A stretch of DNA of 64,000 nt from Sanguibacter sp. HDW7 (GCF_011300875.1 NZ_CP049862.1:124001-188000), one strand, 5' to 3'; shown: positions 23,822 to 32,425, counted from the stretch's first letter. Notes: generated by a model not told the origin, from the sequence alone. Numbers and translations: made by a program.

Positions 23822-25022
23822 CGTCACGGACGAGCTGCCGCTCCCGGTCGTCGTCGGGCTCGGGCAGCGCGTCGTCGTCGGCACCGCGACCCTTCCGGAG
23901 GGAACGGTCCTCCTCCTCGAGCTACGGATCGACGTCTGGGGCGACACTCGACGGCCCCGGGCCGATATGCGGCTCACGGCGGCCCTCGACATCGTCGCCG
24001 TCCTCGACCCGACCCCGTGGCGCCACGCCGGCGAGGCCTGGGCCGCCGCGACAGGGGACTGGTTCTTCTACGAGCCGTATGCGCCGGACGAGCTGCACGG
24101 CGCCGTCATCGACTGGCACGAGGACCCGGCCGACTTCGTGACCCTGCTGCGCGACCGCGACCATGACGACCTCGCTCGGGAGCTCGAGGCCGAGGCGCAC
24201 GGGAAGCTCGCCGTCGAGGAGATCGTTTCCATCGGCTCCGACGGCGTGCACGAGGTCGTGGAGATCACCTTGCGGGACATCGACCCACGGCTCGACCCCG
24301 ACATCGGGGGGCGAGGCAGGTTCGTCCAACGACGCTTCTCCCTCGAGATCTGCCCAGGGTGCGGAGCGCCCGACGAGCACATCGGTCGGCACATCGTCGG
24401 GCGGACCACGGACGAGATCCGCACCAAGGTCGCCGCACTCCTCCATGAGCTGGACGGCGCGCCTCGTCGCCTGTGGGACGACGAGCTGCGGGCGCGGTTC
24501 GACGTCGTCGCGCACGACCGGTGGTCGACGCTCGGATGGTACGGACCGGCGCGCCGGTCGGACCGGCACGTATACGTCGATGCGGTGCGGCACGACGAGC
24601 CGACCTTCGGTCCGGTCACCGTGGGTGCCGGCACCGCAGAACCCGGGGACGTCATGCTCCAGGGTGGTCTCGTCCTCCGGACGGACCCCGCGACGGGCGT
24701 CGTCCGCGGTGCCTGGTTGCCCCGACGTCCGTGGCGCAGGTACCGCGCTGAGTCCTTGAGCGGCCTCGAGACGGAGGGGTGGACGGCGTTCGTCAGGCAG
24801 GCTGCTGCCGGTCGCGCCCAGAGGCGCGAGCCTGCCGCTCGCTGGCGCGACAGCTGGGTGGCCGGACGTCCCCACAACGGCAGATCCGTCCGCATCGGGG
24901 AGGACCTCGTCCTCGCCGTCGGGATGTCGGGCGCCGTGGCAGGCTGGATGATCGACCGTGACGACGACGCCCGCCGTCGCGTGGTGCGAGGGCGGGCGTC
25001 GGGTGGGGCGTCGGGCCGGTAG
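23802..25022 (+). CDS. Unknown protein, paralogue of the 25921 gene, with Cys/His cluster
   Basis: 406 aa from ATG 23802. The middle and C-terminal parts match the 511-aa protein encoded at 25921 segment by segment: CPGCGAPDEHIGRH (Cys184 on), then LLHELDGAPRRLWDDELRAR then FDVV, LGWYGPARRSDRHVYV, LVLRTDPATGVVRGAWLPRR, VAGRPHNG..RIGEDLVLAV, MSGAVAGWM. The C..C..H..H set could bind metal. No signal peptide or TM helix. No known family recognised. Convergent with the PadR gene, 13 bases apart. Confidence 0.7.
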   Translation: MVSVRVDVTDELPLPVVVGLGQRVVVGTATLPEGTVLLLELRIDVWGDTRRPRADMRLTAALDIVAVLDPTPWRHAGEAWAAATGDWFFYEPYAPDELHGAVIDWHEDPADFVTLLRDRDHDDLARELEAEAHGKLAVEEIVSIGSDGVHEVVEITLRDIDPRLDPDIGGRGRFVQRRFSLEICPGCGAPDEHIGRHIVGRTTDEIRTKVAALLHELDGAPRRLWDDELRARFDVVAHDRWSTLGWYGPARRSDRHVYVDAVRHDEPTFGPVTVGAGTAEPGDVMLQGGLVLRTDPATGVVRGAWLPRRPWRRYRAESLSGLETEGWTAFVRQAAAGRAQRREPAARWRDSWVAGRPHNGRSVRIGEDLVLAVGMSGAVAGWMIDRDDDARRRVVRGRASGGASGR

Positions 25023-25035
25023 GCCCGGCCCGGTG

Positions 25036-25659
25036 TCACTCCGCGAGGAGCAGGTAGAGGGCGCGACGCGCCTCGTCGAGCTTCTCGGCGGCGGCCGTCT
25101 TCTGGTCGTCGGTGCCGCTGTGGCGGAGCTGCTGGATCGCGCCACGGAGCTTCATGGCCGACTCGTGGAAGGTCGCGTCGGCGGCGGAGAGGCCGGGGGT
25201 CGACGCCCAGGTGGCGGCGATCGCATCGGCGTTGTCGGTGACGTAGGTGCGACCCTCGTCCGTGAGCGAGTGCTCCGTGGAGCGGCCCTCGCCGGTCGTC
25301 GTGACGAGGCCCTCGTCGACGAGCTGCTGGAGCGTGGGGTAGACGGAGCCGGGGCTCGGGCGCCAGGCGTCGCCGGTCTTCTCGGCGATGGCCTTGATGA
25401 GGCCGTAGCCGTTCGACGGGGCGTCGGCGAGCAGCGAGAGCACGGCGAGGCGGACGTCGCCCCGTCCGGCGCGGCGCCCGCGTCCGCCGCGGGGGCCGAA
25501 GCCGGGTCCGCCTGGGCCGAAGCCGGGGCCGCCGGGTCCGAATCCGCTGCGTCCGCCACGGTGGCCGCGCGGGCCGCCGTCGCGACCGAAGCCGTCGTGG
25601 CGGTTGTGCTCGCGTCGCGGTCCGCGGCGCTCGAAGCTGGAGTTCATGGGGTTCCTCAT
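25036..25659 (-). CDS. PadR family transcriptional regulator with Gly/Pro-rich N-terminal extension
   Basis: 207 aa from ATG 25659, with AGGAGGA just upstream. Residues 1-65 are Arg/Gly/Pro-rich with three GFGPGGP-type repeats. Then follows a PadR winged helix (VRLAVLSLLADAPSNGYGLI, WRPSPGSVYPTLQQLVDEGL, STEHSLTDEGRTYV) and a C-terminal helical dimerisation region. Probably autoregulated through AT-rich palindromes immediately upstream (25700-25732). Its targets could include the two flanking paralogous genes; that is inference from position. Confidence 0.9.
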   Translation of the reverse strand: MRNPMNSSFERRGPRREHNRHDGFGRDGGPRGHRGGRSGFGPGGPGFGPGGPGFGPRGGRGRRAGRGDVRLAVLSLLADAPSNGYGLIKAIAEKTGDAWRPSPGSVYPTLQQLVDEGLVTTTGEGRSTEHSLTDEGRTYVTDNADAIAATWASTPGLSAADATFHESAMKLRGAIQQLRHSGTDDQKTAAAEKLDEARRALYLLLAE

Positions 25660-25699
25660 GGAAGTCCTCCTGGTGTTGTGGAGGGAGGATCTCTCCCTC

Positions 25700-25732
25700 G
25701 CGATACTTCACGATATATCGCTTACATATCGC
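25700..25732. promoter_or_regulatory. AT-rich palindromic operator/promoter between PadR and the divergent gene
   Basis: A strikingly AT-rich island in GC-rich DNA. It contains the perfect palindrome CGATATATCG (25711-25720), flanked by GCGATACTT and TACATATCGC, i.e. three GCGATAt-like half sites. PadR regulators usually bind such inverted repeats over their own promoter. Its position 41-73 bases before the padR start fits. Confidence 0.65.
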
Positions 25733-25920
25733 CCGTCAATGCCCTCTCTCCTGTCCGCGCCCGCCTTCCTCCCGGCGGACGGCGGGAGAGGGGATCGACG
25801 CCGGCCCGTGGGGTGCGGGAGCATGTGCCATGGCAACCTCTCGCTCGGTCCTGCGGTGGCACGCCGCCGCGCCCGCTGACACTCGCTGGGGCGACGAGAT
25901 GCGACGGGACACGAGCAGCG

Positions 25921-27456
25921 ATGCACCCTGACGACCGAGCGCGTACCCGGGGCCTGCTCGAGTTCCGTCGCGCGTTCCATCTCCGCTTCGCGAGCGTTCC
26001 CGACGACGAGGGCGGCTTCTACGACGCCGTCGACCGGCTCCCCGACGTCGCGTATCTCGCCCTGCGCCAGGGCGCGTCGCCTGCGCAAGCGGCACGACGC
26101 CTCAACGACGAGTGGGACGCGCTCGCCGAGTCGGGCGGGTACGCGAGCGACGACGAGCTCGCCGACTGGCTTGCCGAGCACGGCCCCGCGGCGCGTGACG
26201 GGGCGATCGCATGGGCGGATGACGCTGCCGACGACGCCCCGCCGAGCGAGGCCGAGCCGCAGCTGCGCGTGGTCCGTACACCGCCGGACGCGGGGCGTCC
26301 CGTCCTGCCCGCGTTCCTCGACCTCTGGCCCGGGTTCCTCTACGGCGTCGTCCGGCTCCCGGGCGGGACGGTGCTCGTCACCGAGGTGTGGGCGCAGTGG
26401 TCTCGGGGCCCGAGCCGCGACCTCGGTGACGACGAGAGCACCCTCGAGATGTACGTCGAACACGTCGAGATGCTCGACCCGGCACCCTGGCCCACCGACG
26501 CCGACGCGTGGGACCAGGTCGGACTCGACTGGGCGTTCTACGCGGAGGACAGGTGGGTCGACGTGCTCGGCGGGGCGACCTTCGACTGGTACGTCGAGGC
26601 CGATGACATCGAGACGCTCCTGCGGCCACACCTCAGGGCGGCCGACCTGCGCCGTGCCGTGGCCGCGGCCCGGGGTCGTCTCGAGGTCGACGAGCTCGTA
26701 CCCGCAGGATCGCGTGGGAGGCACGGCCTCGTCGAGATCGTGGCGCGCACAGGTGAACCGCCTGACGCTCCGGGCTTCGACCCGGAGAACTACCGTCTCC
26801 TCAAGCGTCGGCTGTTCCTCGAGACGTGCCCGCACCCCGCAGGGACGTGTGACCACACCGGGCGGCGTGTCGTCGTCGCGCGGACCGACGACGAGGTGCG
26901 CACCCGCGTCGACGAGCTCCTGCGCGAGGTGGGTGCCACCCCGCGGTCGCGGTGGGTCGACGAGCTCGCCGCACGCTTCGACGTCGTCGTGCCGGGCGTG
27001 CCGCTGCGTATCGGCTGGTACGGACCCGAGCGGCCGTCGGACCGGTTCACGTACGCCTCTGCCGCGCCGACGGACAGGCCGGAGTGCGGGCCCGTCGACG
27101 TCGGCGGTGGGCAGCCCAAGCCGGGCGACGTCCTCGTGCCCGGTGGCCTCGTCCTGCGGACCGACCCGGCGACAGGGGGTGTCCGAGGAGCGTGGCTCCG
27201 ACGGCGCCCGTGGCGCCGCCGCGCACGGCGATGGCTGCCGCGGCTGACGGACGCCGCGTGGAGCATCACCTTCGACAGCGTGGCCGCCGATGCGCCGGGC
27301 AGGGCGGCCGCGCGCCGAGGCGACGTCTGGGCCGGCGGACGCGTCGACGACGTCCCTCTCTACCGGGTCGGCGACGACCTGTGGCTCGCGATCGGCTCGT
27401 CGGGCGCCATCGCTGGATGGGTGGTCCGGCGAGGACGTCGGCGCCTGCCGACCTGA
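25921..27456 (+). CDS. Unknown protein, longer paralogue of the 23802 gene
   Basis: 511 aa from ATG 25921. About 120 extra N-terminal residues (HPDDRARTRGLLEFRRAFHL, DDELADWLAEHGPAARDG) precede the region shared with the 23802 protein. Shared parts include CPHPAGTCDHTGRR (from Cys303), LLREVGATPRSRWVDELAAR then FDVV, IGWYGPERPSDRFTY, LVLRTDPATGGVRGAWLRRR, VYRVGDDLWLAIG-like and GAIAGWVV. Acidic overall with no TM segment. The two paralogues flank the PadR gene, and copies of the 72-bp element bracket the whole locus. Function unknown. Confidence 0.7.
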   Translation: MHPDDRARTRGLLEFRRAFHLRFASVPDDEGGFYDAVDRLPDVAYLALRQGASPAQAARRLNDEWDALAESGGYASDDELADWLAEHGPAARDGAIAWADDAADDAPPSEAEPQLRVVRTPPDAGRPVLPAFLDLWPGFLYGVVRLPGGTVLVTEVWAQWSRGPSRDLGDDESTLEMYVEHVEMLDPAPWPTDADAWDQVGLDWAFYAEDRWVDVLGGATFDWYVEADDIETLLRPHLRAADLRRAVAAARGRLEVDELVPAGSRGRHGLVEIVARTGEPPDAPGFDPENYRLLKRRLFLETCPHPAGTCDHTGRRVVVARTDDEVRTRVDELLREVGATPRSRWVDELAARFDVVVPGVPLRIGWYGPERPSDRFTYASAAPTDRPECGPVDVGGGQPKPGDVLVPGGLVLRTDPATGGVRGAWLRRRPWRRRARRWLPRLTDAAWSITFDSVAADAPGRAAARRGDVWAGGRVDDVPLYRVGDDLWLAIGSSGAIAGWVVRRGRRRLPT

Positions 27457-27471
27457 ACGCCCGCCGTACCC

Positions 27472-27543
27472 CGCGAGCTAGGGGCCTGCCGCCGAGGTAG
27501 GGGGCTACAGGCCGCTACCTCGACGGCAGACCCCTATCTCGCG
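27472..27543. repeat. 72-bp four-armed palindromic element, family A, copy 2
   Basis: Outer arms CGCGAGCTAGGGG (27472-27484) and CCCCTATCTCGCG (27531-27543) pair with one mismatch. Inner arms CGAGGTAG (27493-27500) and CTACCTCG (27515-27522) pair. TGCCG/CGGCA extends the rod between them. Length and layout equal copy 1. Starts 16 bases after a stop codon. Confidence 0.85.
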
Positions 27544-27589
27544 AAAGTGGGCACTGTCTGGTGAGGGTGGCGGTCGGTAGGGTCGGGGC

Positions 27590-29299
27590 ATGAGTGCGCC
27601 TCGGTGGGTCGTTGCAGGTGGTCGCGCGGTTCGGGGCTGGGCATCCGGCCTCTCGACCACGGGGCTGTGGGTCGCGCTCCTCTTCTTCTGCGCGTCGCTC
27701 ACGCCCTCGCTCATCCCGCGCGTCTGGTTCTACCAGGCGATCGTCTCGGGCTTCTCGCTCGCCGTCGGCTACGGCGTCGGCCGCGCGTGCCTCGGCCTCG
27801 TCCGGATGCTCGGCTTCCGGCGGCCGCCGTCGGCGGCCGCCCAGCGGCGCTGGCTCCTTGCGCTCGGCGTCGTCGCCCTCGTGGCCGTCCCGACGATGAT
27901 GATCCTCGGCGCCCGCTGGCAGGACCGCATCCGGGGCCTCATGGGCGCCGAGCCAGGCCCCGCCTGGAACGCCCCGACGCAGGCCGTTGTCGCGGTCCTC
28001 CTCGCCGTCGCCCTGCTCCAGGCCGTGCGCGGACTGCGCTGGTGCGTGCGCCGCGTCGCACGCCTCGTCGGTCGATGGGTGCCCGCGCCGACCGCGCGCC
28101 TCGTCGGGTTCGTCGTCGTCGCCGTCCTCGCGGTGCTCGTCGTCGACGGCACCGTCGTCCGCGGCGCGCTCTCCGCGCTCAACTCGATCTACGCGAACGT
28201 CGACGACGGCACCCGCGAGGGTGTCGTCGCCCCGACGAGCCCGCTGCGATCGGGCTCGCCCGACTCCACGCAGGACTGGGACACGCTCGGCATCCAGGGC
28301 CGCACGTTCGTCGCCGGCGGGTTCGACGACGCGACGATCGCTGACGTCGCCGCACGTCGCGGAATCCCCGCCGACGACGTCCGCAGCCCCGTGCGCACGT
28401 ACGCGGGCATGTCGTCGGGCGAGACCCTCGACGACGTCGCCGCGAACGTCATCGCCGAGCTCGACCGCACCGACGCGTGGTCGCGCAGCGTGCTCGCCGT
28501 CGTCACGACGACGGGCACCGGCTGGGTCGACCCCTCGTTCTCCGACGCGTTCGAGCTCATGCACTCGGGTGACACTGCGATCGCCGCCATGCAGTACTCC
28601 TACCTGCCGAGCTGGGTGTCGTTCGTCGGTGACCGCTCGACGCCGCCCGCCGCGGGCCGCGCCCTCTTCGAGGCCGTCTACGAGGCCTGGTCCGCGCGCC
28701 CTGAGGGTGAGCGGCCACGGCTCGTCGCGTACGGCCTCTCGCTCGGCAGCTACGGCGGACAGGGCGCGTTCAGCGGCCTCCAGGACATGGCCGCCCGCAC
28801 CGACGGCGCCCTGTGGGTCGGCACGCCGGGCTTCACCGACCTCTGGAACGACCTCGCCCAGCACCGCGACGCCGGCTCCCCGCAGATCCAGCCCGTGCTC
28901 GACGGCGGCCACACCGTCCGCTGGAGCGCGACCCCCGGCGACGCGTCGAACCTCTTCGACCTTCCCGGCGAGTGGCCCGACCCGCGCATCGTCTACCTGC
29001 AGCACCCGTCGGACGGCGTCACCTGGTGGAACCCCGACCTCGTCCTCGGCAAGCCCGACTGGCTGCGCGAGAAGCGCGGCGCGGCCGTCCTGCCCGAGAT
29101 GGAATGGATCCCGTTCGTGACGTTTCTGCAGGTCACCGGCGACCTCATGGTGGCCGGCGACGTCCCGCCCGGCTATGGGCACTCCTATCACCTCGAGTAC
29201 GTCGACGGCATCGCCGCCGTCACCGCCCCCGAGCGGTGGACCGAGGCCGACCGCACGATCATCCGTGACCTCATGGCGGAGCAGCCCGTCGAGTCCTGA
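27590..29299 (+). CDS. Membrane-anchored alpha/beta-hydrolase family protein
   Basis: 569 aa from ATG 27590. Four to five TM helices occupy residues ~1-200 (LWVALLFFCASLTPSLIPRV, LLALGVVALVAVPTMMIL, LVGFVVVAVLAVLVVDGTVV). The C-terminal ~350 residues form an alpha/beta-hydrolase domain: GRTFVAGGFD, nucleophile elbow LVAYGLSLGSYGGQ, WNPDLVLGKPDWL, late PGYGHSYHLEYVDGIAAV. This matches the actinobacterial family with an N-terminal membrane bundle and a serine-hydrolase domain. The substrate is unknown. Confidence 0.85.
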   Translation: MSAPRWVVAGGRAVRGWASGLSTTGLWVALLFFCASLTPSLIPRVWFYQAIVSGFSLAVGYGVGRACLGLVRMLGFRRPPSAAAQRRWLLALGVVALVAVPTMMILGARWQDRIRGLMGAEPGPAWNAPTQAVVAVLLAVALLQAVRGLRWCVRRVARLVGRWVPAPTARLVGFVVVAVLAVLVVDGTVVRGALSALNSIYANVDDGTREGVVAPTSPLRSGSPDSTQDWDTLGIQGRTFVAGGFDDATIADVAARRGIPADDVRSPVRTYAGMSSGETLDDVAANVIAELDRTDAWSRSVLAVVTTTGTGWVDPSFSDAFELMHSGDTAIAAMQYSYLPSWVSFVGDRSTPPAAGRALFEAVYEAWSARPEGERPRLVAYGLSLGSYGGQGAFSGLQDMAARTDGALWVGTPGFTDLWNDLAQHRDAGSPQIQPVLDGGHTVRWSATPGDASNLFDLPGEWPDPRIVYLQHPSDGVTWWNPDLVLGKPDWLREKRGAAVLPEMEWIPFVTFLQVTGDLMVAGDVPPGYGHSYHLEYVDGIAAVTAPERWTEADRTIIRDLMAEQPVES

Positions 29300-29300
29300 G

Positions 29301-29385
29301 GGGCGTGCGCGTGCCCGCCGGCCTGCGCGTACGTGCGCGTCGGCGCGCGCGTGCGTCGGCGTGCGTGCGTGGGACGGCGGGGTGC
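29301..29385. repeat. Alternating GC/GT simple-sequence tract, possible Z-DNA former
   Basis: Just after the hydrolase stop, the sequence is dominated by (CG/GT)n: GTGCGCGTG, TGCGCGTACGTGCGCG, GGCGCGCGCGTGCG, GCGTGCGTGCG. Alternating purine-pyrimidine runs of this kind favour left-handed DNA and length variation. It carries no gene; the trpF promoter would lie just downstream. Confidence 0.6.
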
Positions 29386-29466
29386 GTCCGGGGGGGTGCG
29401 GCGTAGGCTCGGGCGTCATCCGCGCGGCCGGTTCGACGTCCTGCGCACGAGTCCTCGGAGGCGCAC

Positions 29467-30081
29467 ATGCTCGTGAAGATCTGTGGTCTGTCGACCGCCA
29501 CCACGGCGCGCGTCGCCGTCGAGGCGGGAGCTGGCGCGATCGGCGTCGTCATGAGCCCGCGCAGCCCCCGGCACGTCGACCGCACACAGGCGGTCGCGGT
29601 CGTGGAGGCTGCGCGCGCCGCGAGCTCCGAGGTGCTCACGGTGCTCGTCACGGCCGAGCTCTCCGCCGCCGACGCCGTGCGCGAGGCGCTCGCCGTCGGC
29701 GTCGACGCAGTCCAGCTTCACGGTCCGCGCTACGACCGCGTCGACCTTGCCGCCGTCGCCGCCGCGGGCCTCGTGCCGTGGCGCGCGGTGTCGCTCGCCG
29801 ACGACCCCGCGCCCGTCGTCGGCGCGCTCGGCGAGGACGTCCTTCTGCTCGACGCCCCCGTGCCCGGCTCGGGTGAGGCGTGGGACCTCGCGCTGCTCGG
29901 CGACCGCCGGCTCGAGGGTCGCTGGATGCTCGCGGGCGGCCTCACCCCGCTCAACGTCACGGACGCCCTGCGGGCGGTGCGCCCGTGGGGCGTCGACGTG
30001 TCCTCGGGCGTCGAGCGGACGCGTGGAGTCAAGGACGACGGGCTCGTGCGGGCCTTCGTCGAGGCGGCGCTCGGGGCCTGA
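29467..30081 (+). CDS. trpF: Phosphoribosylanthranilate isomerase
   Basis: 204 aa from ATG 29467. A TIM-barrel with the TrpF signatures VKICGL at the start (catalytic Cys), GAIGVVMSPRSPRHVD, AVQLHG, and GVDVSSGVERTRGVKD near the end, which binds the phosphate. It converts phosphoribosylanthranilate in tryptophan synthesis. No other trp gene is nearby. Its stop is 5 bases from that of the convergent GntR gene. Confidence 0.93.
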   Translation: MLVKICGLSTATTARVAVEAGAGAIGVVMSPRSPRHVDRTQAVAVVEAARAASSEVLTVLVTAELSAADAVREALAVGVDAVQLHGPRYDRVDLAAVAAAGLVPWRAVSLADDPAPVVGALGEDVLLLDAPVPGSGEAWDLALLGDRRLEGRWMLAGGLTPLNVTDALRAVRPWGVDVSSGVERTRGVKDDGLVRAFVEAALGA

Positions 30082-30086
30082 GGCCC

Positions 30087-30770
30087 CTACTGGTTGCGGG
30101 ACCCCGGCGCGATCGAGTCCGCCTGGTGCAGCCGCAGCGCTCGCGAGAACTCGGCCGGGTCGTCACGCAGCTGGACGACGAGCTCCCGGTGCTCCGCGAC
30201 GATCTGCTCCCAGCGGTCGAGCATCGCCGCACCGTGGAGATGGAGGACGTGCCGGTGCCGGTCCGCGAGGCGCGACTCGAGCTCGAGCACGAGCGCGTTG
30301 CCGCCGACCTCGACGAACGACCGGTGGAAGGTGACCGTCAGGTCGATGAACGCGTCGAGGTCCTGGGCGCGCAGGACCTGCTCCTGGTGGTCGATCTCTG
30401 CGCCGAGCCGGTCGGCGAGCGCCGCGCGAGCAGCCGGGGTCGCGCGTGCGACCATCGACGACTCGAGCATGTGCCGGGCGTCGGCAAGATCGAGGACGTC
30501 GCGATCGTCGAGACCGCGCACGAGCGCGCCCCGCTTGGGGAAGACGGTGATCCAGCCCTCGTCCTGCAGCCGCGCGAGCGCTGTGCGCACGGGCGTGCGG
30601 CTCACGCCCAGCCCCTCGGCGAGCGCATTCTCCGCGAGCATCGTGCCGGGTGCGAGCGTGCCCCGGACGATCGCGTCGCGGACGCTCTCGAAGGCACGCT
30701 CGGCGGCGGAGAGGGTGGTCACGCCGACCATCGTCGGTGCAGGCGCGGCTGCGGGTCGAGGGGTGCTCAC
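30087..30770 (-). CDS. GntR family regulator with FCD domain
   Basis: 227 aa from GTG 30770, whose GTGA overlaps the ccdA-like stop; ATG 30731 is an alternative. Winged helix at residues ~20-85 (AFESVRDAIVRGTLAPGTML, GLGVSRTPVRTALARLQDEG). An all-helical FCD ligand domain follows (ADARHMLESSMVARATPAAR, FHRSFVEVGGN, LHQADSIAPG), where D/H/H/H residues usually hold a metal for organic-acid sensing. Coupling to thiol-redox genes is unusual for this family. Confidence 0.88.
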   Translation of the reverse strand: MSTPRPAAAPAPTMVGVTTLSAAERAFESVRDAIVRGTLAPGTMLAENALAEGLGVSRTPVRTALARLQDEGWITVFPKRGALVRGLDDRDVLDLADARHMLESSMVARATPAARAALADRLGAEIDHQEQVLRAQDLDAFIDLTVTFHRSFVEVGGNALVLELESRLADRHRHVLHLHGAAMLDRWEQIVAEHRELVVQLRDDPAEFSRALRLHQADSIAPGSRNQ

Positions 30771-31666
30771 GCGTCGGACCTGAGGGCGTCCGGGGCGGGC
30801 GCTGCCGTGCGTCGCGCGCGGACGCTGTGCACGACCCACGCGGCCACGAGCGCGACGACTGCAAGTCCGACGAGTGCGAGGTCGGGTACCGAGGCGGCCG
30901 TGCGCAGAGCGCGCGACTCGAGCTCTGCCTGGTCCGCGGCGCCGAGGATGCCCGTGAGCGAGGCCGTCCCCTGCGTGGCGATGAGCAGGGCGCCGACACC
31001 GATGCCGAGCAGTCCGCCGACGAGCTGCGTCCACGTCGTCGTCACGGGGCCGAGGCGCAGCGTGCGCGGGCGCACCAGCGAGCGCACCCAGGGAGCCCGT
31101 GACCACAGTGCCGCGAGCACGAGCAGCGGCGCGACCATGCCTGCCGCGAAGAACGCGAGGGTGATGCCGCCGAGCAGGGGGTCCCCGCCCGTCGCGGCGA
31201 GGACGAGCACCGAGCCGAGCACGGGGCCCGCGCACACCCCGGCGAGGCCGTAGACCGTGCCGAGCAGGTAGACGGACAGCGACGTCGTGCGTTCGGATGC
31301 GTCCGAGCGGGCTGCCTGCGCCCCGACCGCTGGGGCGCCGACACCGACCTGCGTACGTGAGCGCGTGCCCGGCAGCCCGAGCGGGATGCCGAGCACCTGG
31401 ACGATGCCGAGGACGATGACGAGGCCCGCGGCGACAGTGACGAGCGTCGTGCGGTGCTGAGCGACGGCCGCACCGAGGCTCCCGGCGAGGACGCCGAGCG
31501 GCACGAGCGTCGTGAGCAACCCGAGGTAGAAGACCCCCGTGCGGGCGAGCATGCGGCCGGGGGACGTGAACGCGTACGCGAAGAACGCCGGCAGGAGCAT
31601 GACCGAGCACGGGCTCAGCAGCGTGAGCAGCCCCCCGACGAGCGCCCCGGTGAGGCCGATCGTCAT
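30767..31666 (-). CDS. CcdA/DsbD-type thiol electron transporter
   Basis: 299 aa, about seven TM helices. The first conserved Cys is in LLTLLSPCSVMLLPAFFAYA and the second in YGLAGVCAGPVLGSVLV, the pair that carries electrons across the membrane in CcdA/DsbD proteins. It would pass cytoplasmic reducing power to an extracytoplasmic thioredoxin-like partner, plausibly the DsbA-like protein encoded upstream and overlapping it by 4 bases (ATGA). Confidence 0.9.
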   Translation of the reverse strand: MTIGLTGALVGGLLTLLSPCSVMLLPAFFAYAFTSPGRMLARTGVFYLGLLTTLVPLGVLAGSLGAAVAQHRTTLVTVAAGLVIVLGIVQVLGIPLGLPGTRSRTQVGVGAPAVGAQAARSDASERTTSLSVYLLGTVYGLAGVCAGPVLGSVLVLAATGGDPLLGGITLAFFAAGMVAPLLVLAALWSRAPWVRSLVRPRTLRLGPVTTTWTQLVGGLLGIGVGALLIATQGTASLTGILGAADQAELESRALRTAASVPDLALVGLAVVALVAAWVVHSVRARRTAAPAPDALRSDA

Positions 31667-32400
31667 GCGCCTGCGGCGGCGAGAGCCTCGTCGAGGACCT
31701 GGGTGAACGTCTCGAGGGGCTGGGCGCCGGCGAACGCGGTGCCGTTGACGACGAAGAACGGGACCGAGCTCACCCCGAGCTGCTGGGCCGTCGTCGTGGA
31801 GGCCGCGACAGCGGCATGGAGGTCCTCGCGCGCGAGGTCGGACTCGAACCTCGCGAGATCGGGAACGCCCGCCGTGCCCGCGAGCTCGACGAGGCGCGTG
31901 CGCGGGAGGTCGGCGTGGCCCTTGTCGGGGGCAGCCGCGAAGACCGTCTCGAGGAACTCACGGAAACGGCCCTGCTCGGACGCGGCGCGGAGCGCGACGG
32001 CGGCGTCGGTCGACTGCTCGCCGAAGAACGACACGTCGCGGAACTCGATGCGGACCTTGCCCGTGTCGACGTACTTCTCGATGACGTCAGGAAGGGTCTG
32101 CGTCGCGACGAGCGCGCAGTACGGGCAGCGCATGTCCGCCCACTCGACGAGGACGACGGGCGCGTCGACGGCGCCGATCGCCATGAGGTCGTTCGGGTCG
32201 CGGCGCTCGACGACGGGCGGCTGGCCCGCGCCCGGCTGCTCGGTGGCCGGGGCGGTCGCCGTCGGGGCCTGAGTCGGAGTGGCCGCGGGGGCGTCGGGCT
32301 GGGTGCGCAGCATCGAGGCGATGACGGCAGCCAGCACGAGGACGATGGCGAGGGTCGCGACGATGAGGACGCGCCGCTGGCGCACGAGGGAGGAGGTCAC
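31663..32400 (-). CDS. Membrane-anchored DsbA-like thiol-disulfide oxidoreductase
   Basis: 245 aa from GTG 32400. N-terminal TM anchor (LIVATLAIVLVLAAVIASML), Pro/Ala/Thr linker, then a DsbA-type thioredoxin fold with active site WADMRCPYCALVATQTLPDV and cis-Pro segment GVSSVPFFVVNGTAFAG. It would oxidise or reduce exported protein thiols. A TATCCT -10-like box ends 6 bases before the GTG and no ribosome site is seen, so the mRNA may be leaderless. First gene of a coupled dsbA-like/ccdA-like/gntR operon. Confidence 0.9.
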   Translation of the reverse strand: MTSSLVRQRRVLIVATLAIVLVLAAVIASMLRTQPDAPAATPTQAPTATAPATEQPGAGQPPVVERRDPNDLMAIGAVDAPVVLVEWADMRCPYCALVATQTLPDVIEKYVDTGKVRIEFRDVSFFGEQSTDAAVALRAASEQGRFREFLETVFAAAPDKGHADLPRTRLVELAGTAGVPDLARFESDLAREDLHAAVAASTTTAQQLGVSSVPFFVVNGTAFAGAQPLETFTQVLDEALAAAGA

Positions 32401-32425
32401 CGAACTAGGATACAAGTTGTACCCC
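32401..32425 (-). promoter_or_regulatory. Putative promoter of the DsbA-like/CcdA operon
   Basis: On the minus strand the near-palindrome TACAACTTGTA runs into TATCCT. This leaves 6 bases to the GTG start codon, consistent with a leaderless transcript. The AT-rich character stands out from its surroundings. Confidence 0.5.

Noticed and set aside
23069-27543. CRISPR array
   Set aside because: Only isolated palindromes kilobases apart. There is no regular repeat-spacer series and no cas gene.
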